Of a DNA stretch of 64,000 bases, positions 1 through 7,218 are shown piece after piece. Within the stretch, counting starts at the first letter, position 1. Every line of letters starts with the position of its first letter. The notes beneath the pieces were generated by a model. That model did not search any database, had not been told where the DNA came from, and saw only the letters and a program-made list of their open reading frames with translations. Origin of the DNA: Alphaproteobacteria bacterium. GTDB taxonomy: Bacteria; Pseudomonadota; Alphaproteobacteria; Rhizobiales; Beijerinckiaceae. Where the stretch lies: the NCBI GenBank assembly GCA_016869595.1, contig VGDT01000007.1, positions 22,186 through 86,185 of the forward strand, written 5' to 3'. The position numbers and the translations under genes are program-made.

Positions 1-816
1 CGCGCATTCCACCATCCATTCCAATGCGCAATCCGACAATCCGTATTCGCGGTAGCCGCCGCCGACGTTGGAATGCACGCCGGGAAACCACTTTTGCTTG
101 TAAAGCGCAAACTTACGCTCCGAGAGATTCTTTTCGTTTCGTTGGCGATGGTAATCGGTGAACTCGATCGGCGTCGGACGGAACGGCCAGCGACGCTCAT
201 CCGCGGCCAAGGCGTGATACGCGCTTTGCACGCTTTCGCTCAATGTCACGTTGTGGAAGCTGCACCCGAACAGTTTATCGACGAAATATCCAAGGAATTC
301 GCCATAAGGCGCGCCCAGCGCGCCGACTGTGTCCCATACGCCGAGGAAACGGATATTCACGGGCCAAGGATGACAGTAATCACTGCGGAACTGCGCTGCG
401 TCTGCGCCCTTGGGTCTCCAGCAATCCGACTTGTCTTTGTAATGATCGTAGGCGATCGAAACCAACGGCATGTTACATCGCCTAAGGATGCCGAGATTGT
501 GGACAAGACCTGCAATGCTGCGCGCCGTGTAGGCGCCCCGGCTGAACCCGAAAAGGTAGACCTCATCATTCTCTTCGTAATTGCTTACAAGGAAGGAGTA
601 GGCATCCTTAATGTTGTTAGAAATTCCGTAACCAAAAGTTCCGCCCTTGAATTTTTCGCCGCGACGCGTGCCCACGCCTGCAATGTAATGCACGAGTTGC
701 GGGGCGCCCTTATCGTCGGCGCTCTCGATGGCTTGTAAAGTTCGCAGAACGTTGGTGCCGCGCTCGATCAGCTCGTTCCACGTACCGTCGCAGAAAATGA
801 CCAGCTTCTTGGCCAT
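1..816 (-). CDS. DUF2235 alpha/beta hydrolase, C-terminus outside window
   Basis: The reading frame opens at an ATG whose complement is 814-816, preceded on the minus strand by AAGGAA, and stays open to the window edge, so 272 residues are seen and the C-terminus is missing. It begins MAKKLVIFCDGTWNE, the usual opening of DUF2235 proteins, and has the nucleophile elbow GFSRGAY near residue 90. A conserved WDTVGALG lies near residue 155, and a histidine lies in FPGVHSNVGGGY near residue 245. These fit the Ser-Asp-His triad of the family, some members of which are phospholipase effectors of type VI secretion (known of the family). No T6SS gene is visible here, so an effector role is only a possibility; a housekeeping esterase is equally likely. 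It lies 44 bp downstream of xseB on the same strand. Confidence 0.88.
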   Translation of the reverse strand, partial: MAKKLVIFCDGTWNELIERGTNVLRTLQAIESADDKGAPQLVHYIAGVGTRRGEKFKGGTFGYGISNNIKDAYSFLVSNYEENDEVYLFGFSRGAYTARSIAGLVHNLGILRRCNMPLVSIAYDHYKDKSDCWRPKGADAAQFRSDYCHPWPVNIRFLGVWDTVGALGAPYGEFLGYFVDKLFGCSFHNVTLSESVQSAYHALAADERRWPFRPTPIEFTDYHRQRNEKNLSERKFALYKQKWFPGVHSNVGGGYREYGLSDCALEWMVECA

Positions 817-860
817 GGCAATATTCCTTATACAAATGCAAAATCACATTATGAAACTTA

Positions 861-1130
861 TCACTCTACGTCGAAAGGCGCGACACCCGTCGGCTGGCCG
901 TTTTCGCCAAGGGTGATCTTCTCGATGCGGGCTTCAGCCTCCGCCAGGAGATTCTCGCAGCGCGCCTGCAGTGCCTTACCGCGCGCATAAAGCTTCACGG
1001 ATTCGTCGAGAGAGACGGCGCCCTTCTCCAGATCGCCGACGATCCGCTCAAGCTCCTGCATCGCCTGTTCGAAAGGCATCGAAGCGATGTCTGCGTTCGC
1101 GTCGGGCTCCTGCGTCATGGGTTCTCTCAT
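861..1130 (-). CDS. xseB: exodeoxyribonuclease VII small subunit
   Basis: This 89-residue protein has the XseB core MPFEQAMQELERIVGDLEKG followed by the LDESVKLYARG and CENLLAEAEARI segments, a helical hairpin typical of the family. XseB binds the large catalytic subunit XseA to form exonuclease VII, which degrades single-stranded DNA in both directions in repair. XseA is not in the window. A second in-frame ATG four codons downstream (complement 1116-1118) is about as likely to be the start. It is 34 bp downstream of the cation pump gene and may be read through from it. Confidence 0.93.
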   Translation of the reverse strand: MREPMTQEPDANADIASMPFEQAMQELERIVGDLEKGAVSLDESVKLYARGKALQARCENLLAEAEARIEKITLGENGQPTGVAPFDVE

Positions 1131-1164
1131 AGACGAAGCGCGCCTTCTTGGCTACGCAGCGCGC

Positions 1165-2565
1165 TCAGCGGGCATCGGGTTCGGCGCGACCGACGATGCG
1201 CAGGATCGCCGGAAATTCCTCGCGCGTGCGACGCTCGATTTCATCAAGCGCGTCATGAGCGTCTTGCACGGAAACGGCGGAATCGAGTCGGCAGCGGAAA
1301 TTGACGACAATTCCTCCTTCCGTCTTGCGGACCCGAACGTCGCCGACTTGCGCGGGCGGCCGGGTCTGAGCGGCGACGCGCGCAATCGCCGCTTCGATTG
1401 CGCCGGCGGCGGCCCGATCCGCGGCATGCGCCGAGAGCAGATGCATTTCGAGCGGCTCAATATGCGTCTCGACTTCGGCGTCGGCGCCGAATTCGTCACG
1501 CAGCGCGCTTTCGAAATCGGTGGCGATGGCGTGCGCACGGCCAAGCGTCATGGCGCCGTCGAGTTCAATGTCGACGCCGATCGACAGGCGGCCGTCGACC
1601 TGCTGGGCGATGACGTGATGCGCATGAATGTGGCGGCGCGCGCCCACCAGCAGGATGCGCTCCGCGATCGTTTCGTCATCGAGCGCGCGCGGCTCGACCG
1701 ACAGCGTGACATGCGCGCGCGGCGTCACGCCGGCGATGGCCTCAGAGACCGCCGATTTGATCCGCGCCGCCTGCTCCACGCGCAGTCCGCGCGCCACCCC
1801 AATCGTCGCCTCGCCGACGATATCGGGACCGATCGTGCGCAGCCGCAGAGAATCGATCGCGATGACGCCCGGCGCCTCGGCGATCGCCCTTTCGACATGC
1901 GGCGCGAGTTCGCGCGGCGCGGCGTCGAGCAAAGTGTCGATGGTGCGTCGGCCCACTCGAAAACCGGCTACGGCGATAAAGGCCGCGACGCCCAGCGCCG
2001 CCAGCGCGTCGCCGCGCTCGAACCCATAATGCGCCGCAACGAGGCCGATGAGCACCAGAGTCGACGACACCAGATCGCTGGCGAAATGCAGCGCGTCAGC
2101 GGCCAGGGCGTCGCTGCCCTCGTCTTTTGCGATGCGGCGCAACTGCCGCGCACGCACGTAGTCGATGCCGATCGAAATGACGAGAACGCCATAGATCGGC
2201 CAACCGGCGTCGATCTCGACATTCTTTTCTTGCAGGCGTCTCCATGCTTCGGCGACGACGAACAGCGCGAGACCGAATAGGAAGCCGGTTTCGATCAGCG
2301 CGGCGAGCGCCTCATATTTGCCGTGGCCGTAGTGATGTTCTTCGTCCGCTGGCTTCTCCGCTTCGCGCACGGCGAAATAGGTCAGCGTTGTCGCGCCGGT
2401 GTCGACGAAGGCGTGGCCGGACTCTGAAAGGAGCGCAAGCGAACCGGACCATAGTCCAGCGGCAAGTTTGGCGGCAGCGAGCAAAGCGCTCGCAGCAATG
2501 GACGCCTTGGCGGCCGCGAGCTTCACGCTTGTTCTCGCTCTTGGAAGAACCTTCGCCTGGGTCAC
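1165..2565 (-). CDS. cation diffusion facilitator family transporter
   Basis: A 466-residue inner-membrane protein starting at GTG. The N-terminal two thirds carry CDF transmembrane helices with paired metal-site motifs: HAFVD in TM2 (H51, D55) and HFASD in TM5 (H160, D164). A His-rich loop (EEHHYGHGK, residues 75-83) follows TM2. CDF proteins export Zn, Fe, Mn, Co or related divalent ions in exchange for protons. The typical SESGH/HFASD set does not fix the metal. After the cytoplasmic ferredoxin-like domain there is an unusually long C-terminal half (residues about 290-466) that looks like further copies of that domain. This makes the protein longer than the common 300-residue members, as in other tandem-domain CDFs. 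Confidence 0.9.
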   Translation of the reverse strand: MTQAKVLPRARTSVKLAAAKASIAASALLAAAKLAAGLWSGSLALLSESGHAFVDTGATTLTYFAVREAEKPADEEHHYGHGKYEALAALIETGFLFGLALFVVAEAWRRLQEKNVEIDAGWPIYGVLVISIGIDYVRARQLRRIAKDEGSDALAADALHFASDLVSSTLVLIGLVAAHYGFERGDALAALGVAAFIAVAGFRVGRRTIDTLLDAAPRELAPHVERAIAEAPGVIAIDSLRLRTIGPDIVGEATIGVARGLRVEQAARIKSAVSEAIAGVTPRAHVTLSVEPRALDDETIAERILLVGARRHIHAHHVIAQQVDGRLSIGVDIELDGAMTLGRAHAIATDFESALRDEFGADAEVETHIEPLEMHLLSAHAADRAAAGAIEAAIARVAAQTRPPAQVGDVRVRKTEGGIVVNFRCRLDSAVSVQDAHDALDEIERRTREEFPAILRIVGRAEPDAR

Positions 2566-2697
2566 GTAAACGCGCCACTCTATGTTTTTGGGATCGCCAG
2601 CCCTCTAGCAAGCAGCCGGCAGGGGCGCAAATCCGCGGCGACCCAGTGGTAGAACTATGGCCGACCCATAAGAGACCCATGAGATAGGAGCCGCACG

Positions 2698-3138
2698 ATG
2701 AGATTTCTGCACACCATGATTCGGGTCGGCGACCTCGACCGCTCGCTCAATTTCTTTTGTGGACTGCTTGGACTGAAAGAGGTGCGTCGCACCCAAAATG
2801 AGAAGGGGCGCTACACGCTCGTCTATCTCGCGGCGCCCGACGACGCCGTTGGGGCCAAGGAAAAAGACGCGCCGCTGGTCGAACTCACCTATAATTGGGA
2901 TGAGCACGAATATGCGGGGGGACGAAACTTCGGGCACCTCGCCTTCGCCGTCGAGAATATTTACGAGACCTGCGCGCGTCTGCAGGCGGCGGGGGTGACG
3001 ATCAACCGGCCGCCGCGAGACGGCCATATGGCTTTCGTGCGAACGCCGGACATGATCTCGATCGAACTGCTGCAAAAAGGCGGGCCGCTGCCGCCCGTTG
3101 AACCCTGGGCTTCGGCGCCGAATATCGGCAATTGGTGA
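2698..3138 (+). CDS. gloA: lactoylglutathione lyase-type VOC protein
   Basis: A 146-residue protein of the glyoxalase I fold, made of two beta-alpha-beta-beta-beta modules. The four expected metal ligands are present at H5, E62, H80 and E123 (contexts [28 protein letters not shown]). Glyoxalase I converts the hemithioacetal of methylglyoxal and glutathione to S-lactoylglutathione in the cytoplasm. The start is supported by TAGGAG eight bases upstream of the ATG. The C-terminal Pro/Trp-rich tail ([11 protein letters not shown]) is a little longer than in E. coli GloA. It is divergent from the CDF gene and looks monocistronic. Confidence 0.88.
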   Translation: MRFLHTMIRVGDLDRSLNFFCGLLGLKEVRRTQNEKGRYTLVYLAAPDDAVGAKEKDAPLVELTYNWDEHEYAGGRNFGHLAFAVENIYETCARLQAAGVTINRPPRDGHMAFVRTPDMISIELLQKGGPLPPVEPWASAPNIGNW

Positions 3139-3561
3139 GCATTTTTTGCGGCGCCTAAAATTTTTGCGCTGCAGCTACGAATTTTTTTGCCGCTCGGAAC
3201 TATTGCTCCGGCCACGAGTTGAGTCAGAGGTCGAGCTGTGGCCTTAGCTCGGCCAATCGATATGTTGTTGATATGCTGACGAACTTTCGTCGCGAAGCTG
3301 TCACGGCTTTCAGTTAGAAAGCAATCAGCCGCGGCTTGGGAGCGCCTCTTGGCGCCGACCTTGTGTTCGCCAGCTTTGAGATCCCATCCGGGAACCGGAT
3401 GAGGAGATTCTCGCAATTTTTATAGAGATGACGTCCAGCTTAACTGGACAGCTTGACGAACCAGACGCGCGCTACGGCGCGTGAACTGGAACAAATGTCG
3501 CGGGGCAAAACGTCCGCGACCAACGAGAACTGGGAAACGGGGGTCAAGGGCGGAGGTCATC
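3139..3561. other. 423-bp intergenic region, no gene recognised
   Basis: This stretch between gloA and the next small gene is poorer in GC than its surroundings in its first 100 bases (several A/T runs near 3145-3190) and contains no frame with coding character. A GCGCGC-TACG-GCGCGT type inverted repeat lies near 3470-3482, 80 bases upstream of the next start. It probably holds the promoter of the 119-residue orphan gene, but no convincing -35/-10 pair could be assigned. Confidence 0.5.
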
Positions 3562-3921
3562 ATGGTCATCCTGGATCTGATCAATTCCTGCTCTAACGAC
3601 AAGGTCGCTCAAGCCGCGCTGTCGTGCATCGGCGGACACTTCGCCGAACGGGTGCGCGTGGTCGCTGGCGAGAAGGGCCTCAGCGTGGGCAAGTTCGTCG
3701 TCCTCGCGGTGCGGGACTTCGCGAGCCGGTCCGACGAAGCGGCGCAAGAGGCGCTTCGCGTCAAGGTTGTCCGTGACGACCAGCCTCTGCTCAGAGGCCT
3801 GCGTGAAGTGCTCGAAGCGGCGCTGGAGCGGGACCCTTTCTTTGTAGACGGCGAAGCAATCGCCACCACGCCACCCTATGGGTTCAGCGCCGCGCGTGAG
3901 AATGCGCTGCGGTACCACTGA
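3562..3921 (+). CDS. uncharacterised 119-residue protein
   Basis: An open frame of 119 residues beginning MVILDLINSC. The ATG at 3562 is chosen over upstream in-frame starts because GGAGG lies at the right distance (3553-3557). The sequence is helical, with a block resembling VRVVAGEKGLSVGKFVVLAVRDFA followed by an acidic/basic helix (VKVVRDDQPLLRGLREVL), and has two cysteines near the N-terminus (residues 10 and 23). I do not recognise a family. The middle part could be a compact DNA-binding or dimerisation helix bundle, but this is inference. A strong terminator follows directly, so it is probably a one-gene transcript. Confidence 0.7.
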   Translation: MVILDLINSCSNDKVAQAALSCIGGHFAERVRVVAGEKGLSVGKFVVLAVRDFASRSDEAAQEALRVKVVRDDQPLLRGLREVLEAALERDPFFVDGEAIATTPPYGFSAARENALRYH

Positions 3922-3940
3922 CCGCTAGCCTTTCCGCTTG

Positions 3941-3974
3941 AAAGGGCGGCGTCGCTCGGCGACGTCGCCCTTTT
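3941..3974 (+). terminator. rho-independent terminator after the 119-residue gene
   Basis: AAAGGGCGGCGTCG, a five-base loop and the near-perfect complement ending in CGCCC followed by TTTT form a long GC-rich hairpin with a T tract, 20 bases after the preceding stop codon. Confidence 0.8.
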
Positions 3975-4024
3975 CTCTGTCTGGCCTATATAAAGGTCGA
4001 GAGCCGTCTCGTTCCTGGCCGGTG

Positions 4025-4666
4025 ATGCCGCATCTACTCGATCAGGCGCAGATCGCCGCCATCCTTTCGACCTTTGGCTATTGGGCGATTTTTTTTGTCG
4101 TGGCGCTAGAGAGCGCCGGGATTCCGTTGCCGGGCGAAACCATGCTGGTCGGCGCGGCGATTTTCGCCCGGCTCTCTGGGGCGATGGCCATCGAAGACAT
4201 CGTTGTGGCTGCAGCCGCAGGCGCAATCGTCGGCGACAATGTCGGCTATTGGCTCGGGCGCGAGTTCGGCACGAAACTGCTCGAGCGCTACGGCCATTAT
4301 GTCGGGCTTGGGCCCGAGAAACTGCGCTTAGGACAATATCTGTTTTACCGATGGGGCGGCGCCATCGTGTTTTTCGGGCGCTTCTTCGCTCTATTGCGGA
4401 TTCTCGCCGCCTCGCTCGCCGGCGCAAATCATCTGCCGCCCGGCCGCTTCTTCATCTACAACGCCGCCGGCGGCATCGTTTGGGCCTGCGTTTTCGGCTA
4501 CGGAGCCTATTTTCTCACCGCCGGTTTCGAAAAGATCAAAGGTCCGATTGCAATCGCCCTCGCCTGCGGTCTGGCGATCGGGGTGTTCATACTTTGGCGC
4601 TACTACAAGCGCCATGAGGCGCGCCTAATACGCGAAGCCGACGCCATATTGAGCCAGCGGCGCTAG
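4025..4666 (+). CDS. DedA family membrane protein
   Basis: A 213-residue inner-membrane protein with the DedA/SNARE-associated hallmarks: ESAGIPLPGE near the N-terminus, GDNVGYWLGR, and FGRFFALLRILAASLAGA in the re-entrant region. DedA proteins are linked to lipid-carrier flipping (undecaprenyl phosphate or phospholipids) and membrane-potential homeostasis; the substrate of this copy is unknown. An upstream start at 3938 would fall in the preceding terminator, so the ATG at 4025 (MPHLLDQ) is preferred. Its stop overlaps, tail to tail, the stop of the DUF2244 gene by 4 bases. Confidence 0.9.
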   Translation: MPHLLDQAQIAAILSTFGYWAIFFVVALESAGIPLPGETMLVGAAIFARLSGAMAIEDIVVAAAAGAIVGDNVGYWLGREFGTKLLERYGHYVGLGPEKLRLGQYLFYRWGGAIVFFGRFFALLRILAASLAGANHLPPGRFFIYNAAGGIVWACVFGYGAYFLTAGFEKIKGPIAIALACGLAIGVFILWRYYKRHEARLIREADAILSQRR

Positions 4667-5154
4667 CTGAAACGCGCGCCCATCCTCGCGTCGACGAGCG
4701 CACGATTGAGTTCGAGCGCCAGCTCGGCCTTCTGGTCAGGCCCGAGAAAGGCGCCGATCTCGATGGTTTCGCCTCGCGAGACCAACTCGACCCGCTCAGT
4801 GCCGAATTCTTCATGCACGGTCTGTTCGAGCCGCACCCAGGATGGGTTGAACCGCCATTCCCTTCGCTGTCCGCGCGCGCCGATCTGCGCGAAAACGAGT
4901 TCGAGCGGCGTGAGATCGAGCGTCTCGTGGCTGCGCGCGGCGCGGAAGCTCACGCGAAAGGCGAGATAGAGGCCGAGAGCGTCAAGGCCCATGAAGCCCG
5001 CGACCGGCCAGGCCCCCATGAAAAAGAAAGGCAGCGCAAACAGGACCTGGCCGAGACAGAATATCAGGATGAAAAGATAGAAAGCGTGCGGCGTCATCGA
5101 CCGGTGCGGCGTCAGCCGCGCTTCGTAGATTTTCCGCTCGAAGGGGTCGGACAT
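4663..5154 (-). CDS. DUF2244 domain protein
   Basis: A 163-residue protein with an N-terminal cytoplasmic stretch (MSDPFERKIYEARLTPHRSM) and two membrane helices around residues 25-68. A C-terminal domain contains a REWRFNPSWVRLE segment that matches DUF2244, a family common in Alphaproteobacteria and often found near cytochrome c oxidase or nth genes. No catalytic residues are apparent and the function is unknown. It is divergent from nth with only 46 bp between the two starts, which suggests a shared promoter region. Confidence 0.82.
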   Translation of the reverse strand: MSDPFERKIYEARLTPHRSMTPHAFYLFILIFCLGQVLFALPFFFMGAWPVAGFMGLDALGLYLAFRVSFRAARSHETLDLTPLELVFAQIGARGQRREWRFNPSWVRLEQTVHEEFGTERVELVSRGETIEIGAFLGPDQKAELALELNRALVDARMGARFS

Positions 5155-5200
5155 TTCTCCGGCGCTTTCTCCCTCAGATTCTAAAAGTTATAACGCGCCA

Positions 5201-5902
5201 ATGGCGGAAACAAATACTTCAAGCGCGCGCGTCCGCAAAAGAGCGCGACCCGGCCGGCGGCCGTCCGCCGCCGAAGCCGCCCGCATCGAGGAGATTTTCG
5301 CGCGTCTTTCAGCCGCCAATCCCCAACCCAAGAGCGAGCTCAAATACAAGAACCCCTTCACGCTGCTCGTCGCCGTCGTGCTGTCCGCGCAAGCGACCGA
5401 CGCCGGCGTCAACAAGGCGACTCCGGCGCTCTTCGCGCTCGCCGACACGCCCGCCAAAATGGCGGCGCTGGGCGAAGAGCGCGTGCGCGACCTCATCAAG
5501 ACGATCGGCCTCTACCGCGCCAAGGCCAAAAATGTCGTCGCCCTTTCCCGAATGCTTGTCGAACGCCATGGCGGCGAGGTGCCGCGCACGCGCGAGGAGC
5601 TGATGGCGCTTCCGGGCGTGGGCGGCAAGACGGCGAATGTCGTGCTCAATGTCGCCTTTCACCAGCCGGTGATCGCGGTCGACACGCATATTTTCCGAGT
5701 CTCCAACCGGCTGCCGCTTGCGACAGGCAAGACGCCAGAGGAGGTCGAAACGGGACTCGAGAGGATTGTGCCAGAGAAATATCTGCTGCACGCGCATCAC
5801 TGGCTCATTCTGCACGGACGCTATGTGTGCAAGGCGCGCAAGCCCGAATGTCCGCGCTGCATCATCGCCGATCTGTGTCGGTTCAAAGGGAAGACGATTT
5901 GA
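5201..5902 (+). CDS. nth: endonuclease III
   Basis: A 233-residue bifunctional DNA glycosylase/AP lyase that removes oxidised pyrimidines. The helix-hairpin-helix LPGVGGKTANV carries the catalytic lysine K143, and D161 (VDTHIFRVSNR) is the second active-site residue. The 4Fe-4S cluster loop has the correct C-x6-C-x2-C-x5-C spacing at C210, C217, C220 and C226. An arginine-rich N-terminal extension of about 25 residues precedes the core, as in many alphaproteobacterial copies. Length and motifs are intact. Confidence 0.97.
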   Translation: MAETNTSSARVRKRARPGRRPSAAEAARIEEIFARLSAANPQPKSELKYKNPFTLLVAVVLSAQATDAGVNKATPALFALADTPAKMAALGEERVRDLIKTIGLYRAKAKNVVALSRMLVERHGGEVPRTREELMALPGVGGKTANVVLNVAFHQPVIAVDTHIFRVSNRLPLATGKTPEEVETGLERIVPEKYLLHAHHWLILHGRYVCKARKPECPRCIIADLCRFKGKTI

Positions 5903-5943
5903 CTGAGGAATCGGCCGCTTGATCGTTCGATCAGTTCGCGAGC

Positions 5944-6046
5944 GTCATTCCCGACGCGCGCTTTGCGCGCGATCGGGAATCCATAATGCAACTCTCTTGC
6001 GACACTTCTGGATTCCCGATCAGGCCTTCGGCCTGCCGGGAATGAC
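5944..6046. repeat. palindromic intergenic repeat (GTCATTCCC family)
   Basis: GTCATTCCC at the left end is mirrored by GGGAATGAC at the right end. Inside are two GC-rich hairpins, one with a GCGCGC-TTT-GCGCGC apex and one with AGGCC-TTC-GGCCT, separated by a less structured 35-base spacer. This is a paired-palindrome mobile repeat of the kind common in alphaproteobacterial intergenic DNA. It sits between the convergent nth and DUF815 genes and could act as a bidirectional terminator. Confidence 0.75.
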
Positions 6047-6053
6047 AGCGTGA

Positions 6054-6917
6054 CTATCCCAGCGTCTTCCCCAACCTCCCCGCTAAGTCCTGAATATATT
6101 GCCAGGCGACGCGGCCCGATCGGCCGCCGCGCGTGATCGACCATTCCAGCGCCTCGGCGCGGATCGTCGCCTCAGGCGCGTCAAGGCAAAAATGGTCGGC
6201 GTAGCCGAAGACCATCGCGAGATAGTCGTCCTGGCTGCAATTGTGAAAGCCGATCCAAAGTCCGAAGCGATCCGAGAGCGAGATTTTCTCCTCGATGACC
6301 TCGCCGGGGTGGATCGCAGTCGCGCTTTCATTCTCCATCATGTCGCGCGGCAGCAGATGGCGTCGATTTGATGTTGCGTAGAACAGCACATTGTCGGGCC
6401 GCCCTTCGACGCCGCCTTCGAGAGCGGTCTTGAGCGCCTTGTAGCTCGTCTCCGAACCGTCGAATGAAAGATCGTCGCAAAAGACGATGAAACGGAACGG
6501 CGCCTGCGCCAGCGCGCCGAGTAGCGCGGGCAGCGCTTCAATATCCTCGCGATGGATTTCGACGAGTTTTAAGCCCCTCTCCGCAATCGCGCCGTGAACG
6601 GATTTCACCAGCGAAGATTTGCCCATGCCACGCGCGCCCCAGAGCAACGCATTATTGGCGGGGAGCCCCTGCGCGAAGCGGCTCGTATTGGCGAAGAGCA
6701 TGTCGCGCTGGCGATCGACGCCCTTAAGCAGGGCGAGATCGACGCGATTGACGCGGCGCACAGGATGGAACGCGCCGCCTGAAGCGCGCCAGACGAAAGC
6801 CTCGGCTCCGGAGAAGTCGGGCGCGTCAGGCTTCGGCGGCGCCAATCGCTCCAGCGCCCCGGCGATGCGGGCGAGTAGCTGCGCGACATCCTCTTGTGAC
6901 ATGAACTCCCCGACCAT
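6054..6917 (-). CDS. DUF815 family AAA-type ATPase
   Basis: A 287-residue ATP-binding protein with Walker A GARGMGKSS (residues 94-102), Walker B FIVFCDDLSFD (about 143-153) and the DUF815 signatures LEGGVEGRPDNVLFYATSN and LSDRFGLWIGF. Related proteins are described as predicted AAA+ ATPases; no biochemical role is established. A second ATG five codons in (MSQEDVAQ) is an alternative start. Its 5' flank is occupied by a RIME-like repeat, so the promoter must lie in or beyond that repeat. Confidence 0.9.
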   Translation of the reverse strand: MVGEFMSQEDVAQLLARIAGALERLAPPKPDAPDFSGAEAFVWRASGGAFHPVRRVNRVDLALLKGVDRQRDMLFANTSRFAQGLPANNALLWGARGMGKSSLVKSVHGAIAERGLKLVEIHREDIEALPALLGALAQAPFRFIVFCDDLSFDGSETSYKALKTALEGGVEGRPDNVLFYATSNRRHLLPRDMMENESATAIHPGEVIEEKISLSDRFGLWIGFHNCSQDDYLAMVFGYADHFCLDAPEATIRAEALEWSITRGGRSGRVAWQYIQDLAGRLGKTLG

Positions 6918-6937
6918 TTTTCCAACAATTCCGAAAA

Positions 6938-7105
6938 GCTTCCTCGTCCTTCGAGACGCTCGCTTCGCGAACTCCTCAGGATGAGGAAGCTTTGTGGTCG
7001 CTCAGCACGAAGACCGTGGACTAGGGGCATTAGGGCCATTCGTTTCGCCCCAGGACCCTCATCCTGAGGAGGCTCCACAGGAGCCGTCTCGAAGGACGAG
7101 GGTCC
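6938..7105. repeat. RIME-like paired palindrome, copy 1
   Basis: Two imperfect palindromes (6938-6990 and 7053-7105) built from TCCTCGTCCTTCGAGACG and CCTCATCCTGAGGAGGCTCC-type arms, separated by about 60 bases. The same core recurs at 24170-24309 and 33761-33877. The architecture resembles the rhizobial intergenic mosaic elements (RIMEs). It fills most of the 301-bp space between the divergent DUF815 and glnE genes. Confidence 0.85.
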
Positions 7106-7218
7106 GGCTCCTATTCCCATTGACGTATCGCGTCTTGACTCCCAAAGCTGATTTACGGGCATAGCCGGATTATATCGCGGCGCAAAGCCGCTTCTCGAAG
7201 CAGCAAGAGCGAGGCCCC

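Noticed and set aside
1..816. Type VI secretion effector module at the left edge
   Set aside because: DUF2235 alone does not show a T6SS; no VgrG, PAAR or immunity gene is visible in the window.
1087..2280. 397-codon plus-strand frame over the CDF gene
   Set aside because: It lies opposite the clearly conserved cation transporter, has no motif and has shadow-like Arg/Asp/Ala composition.
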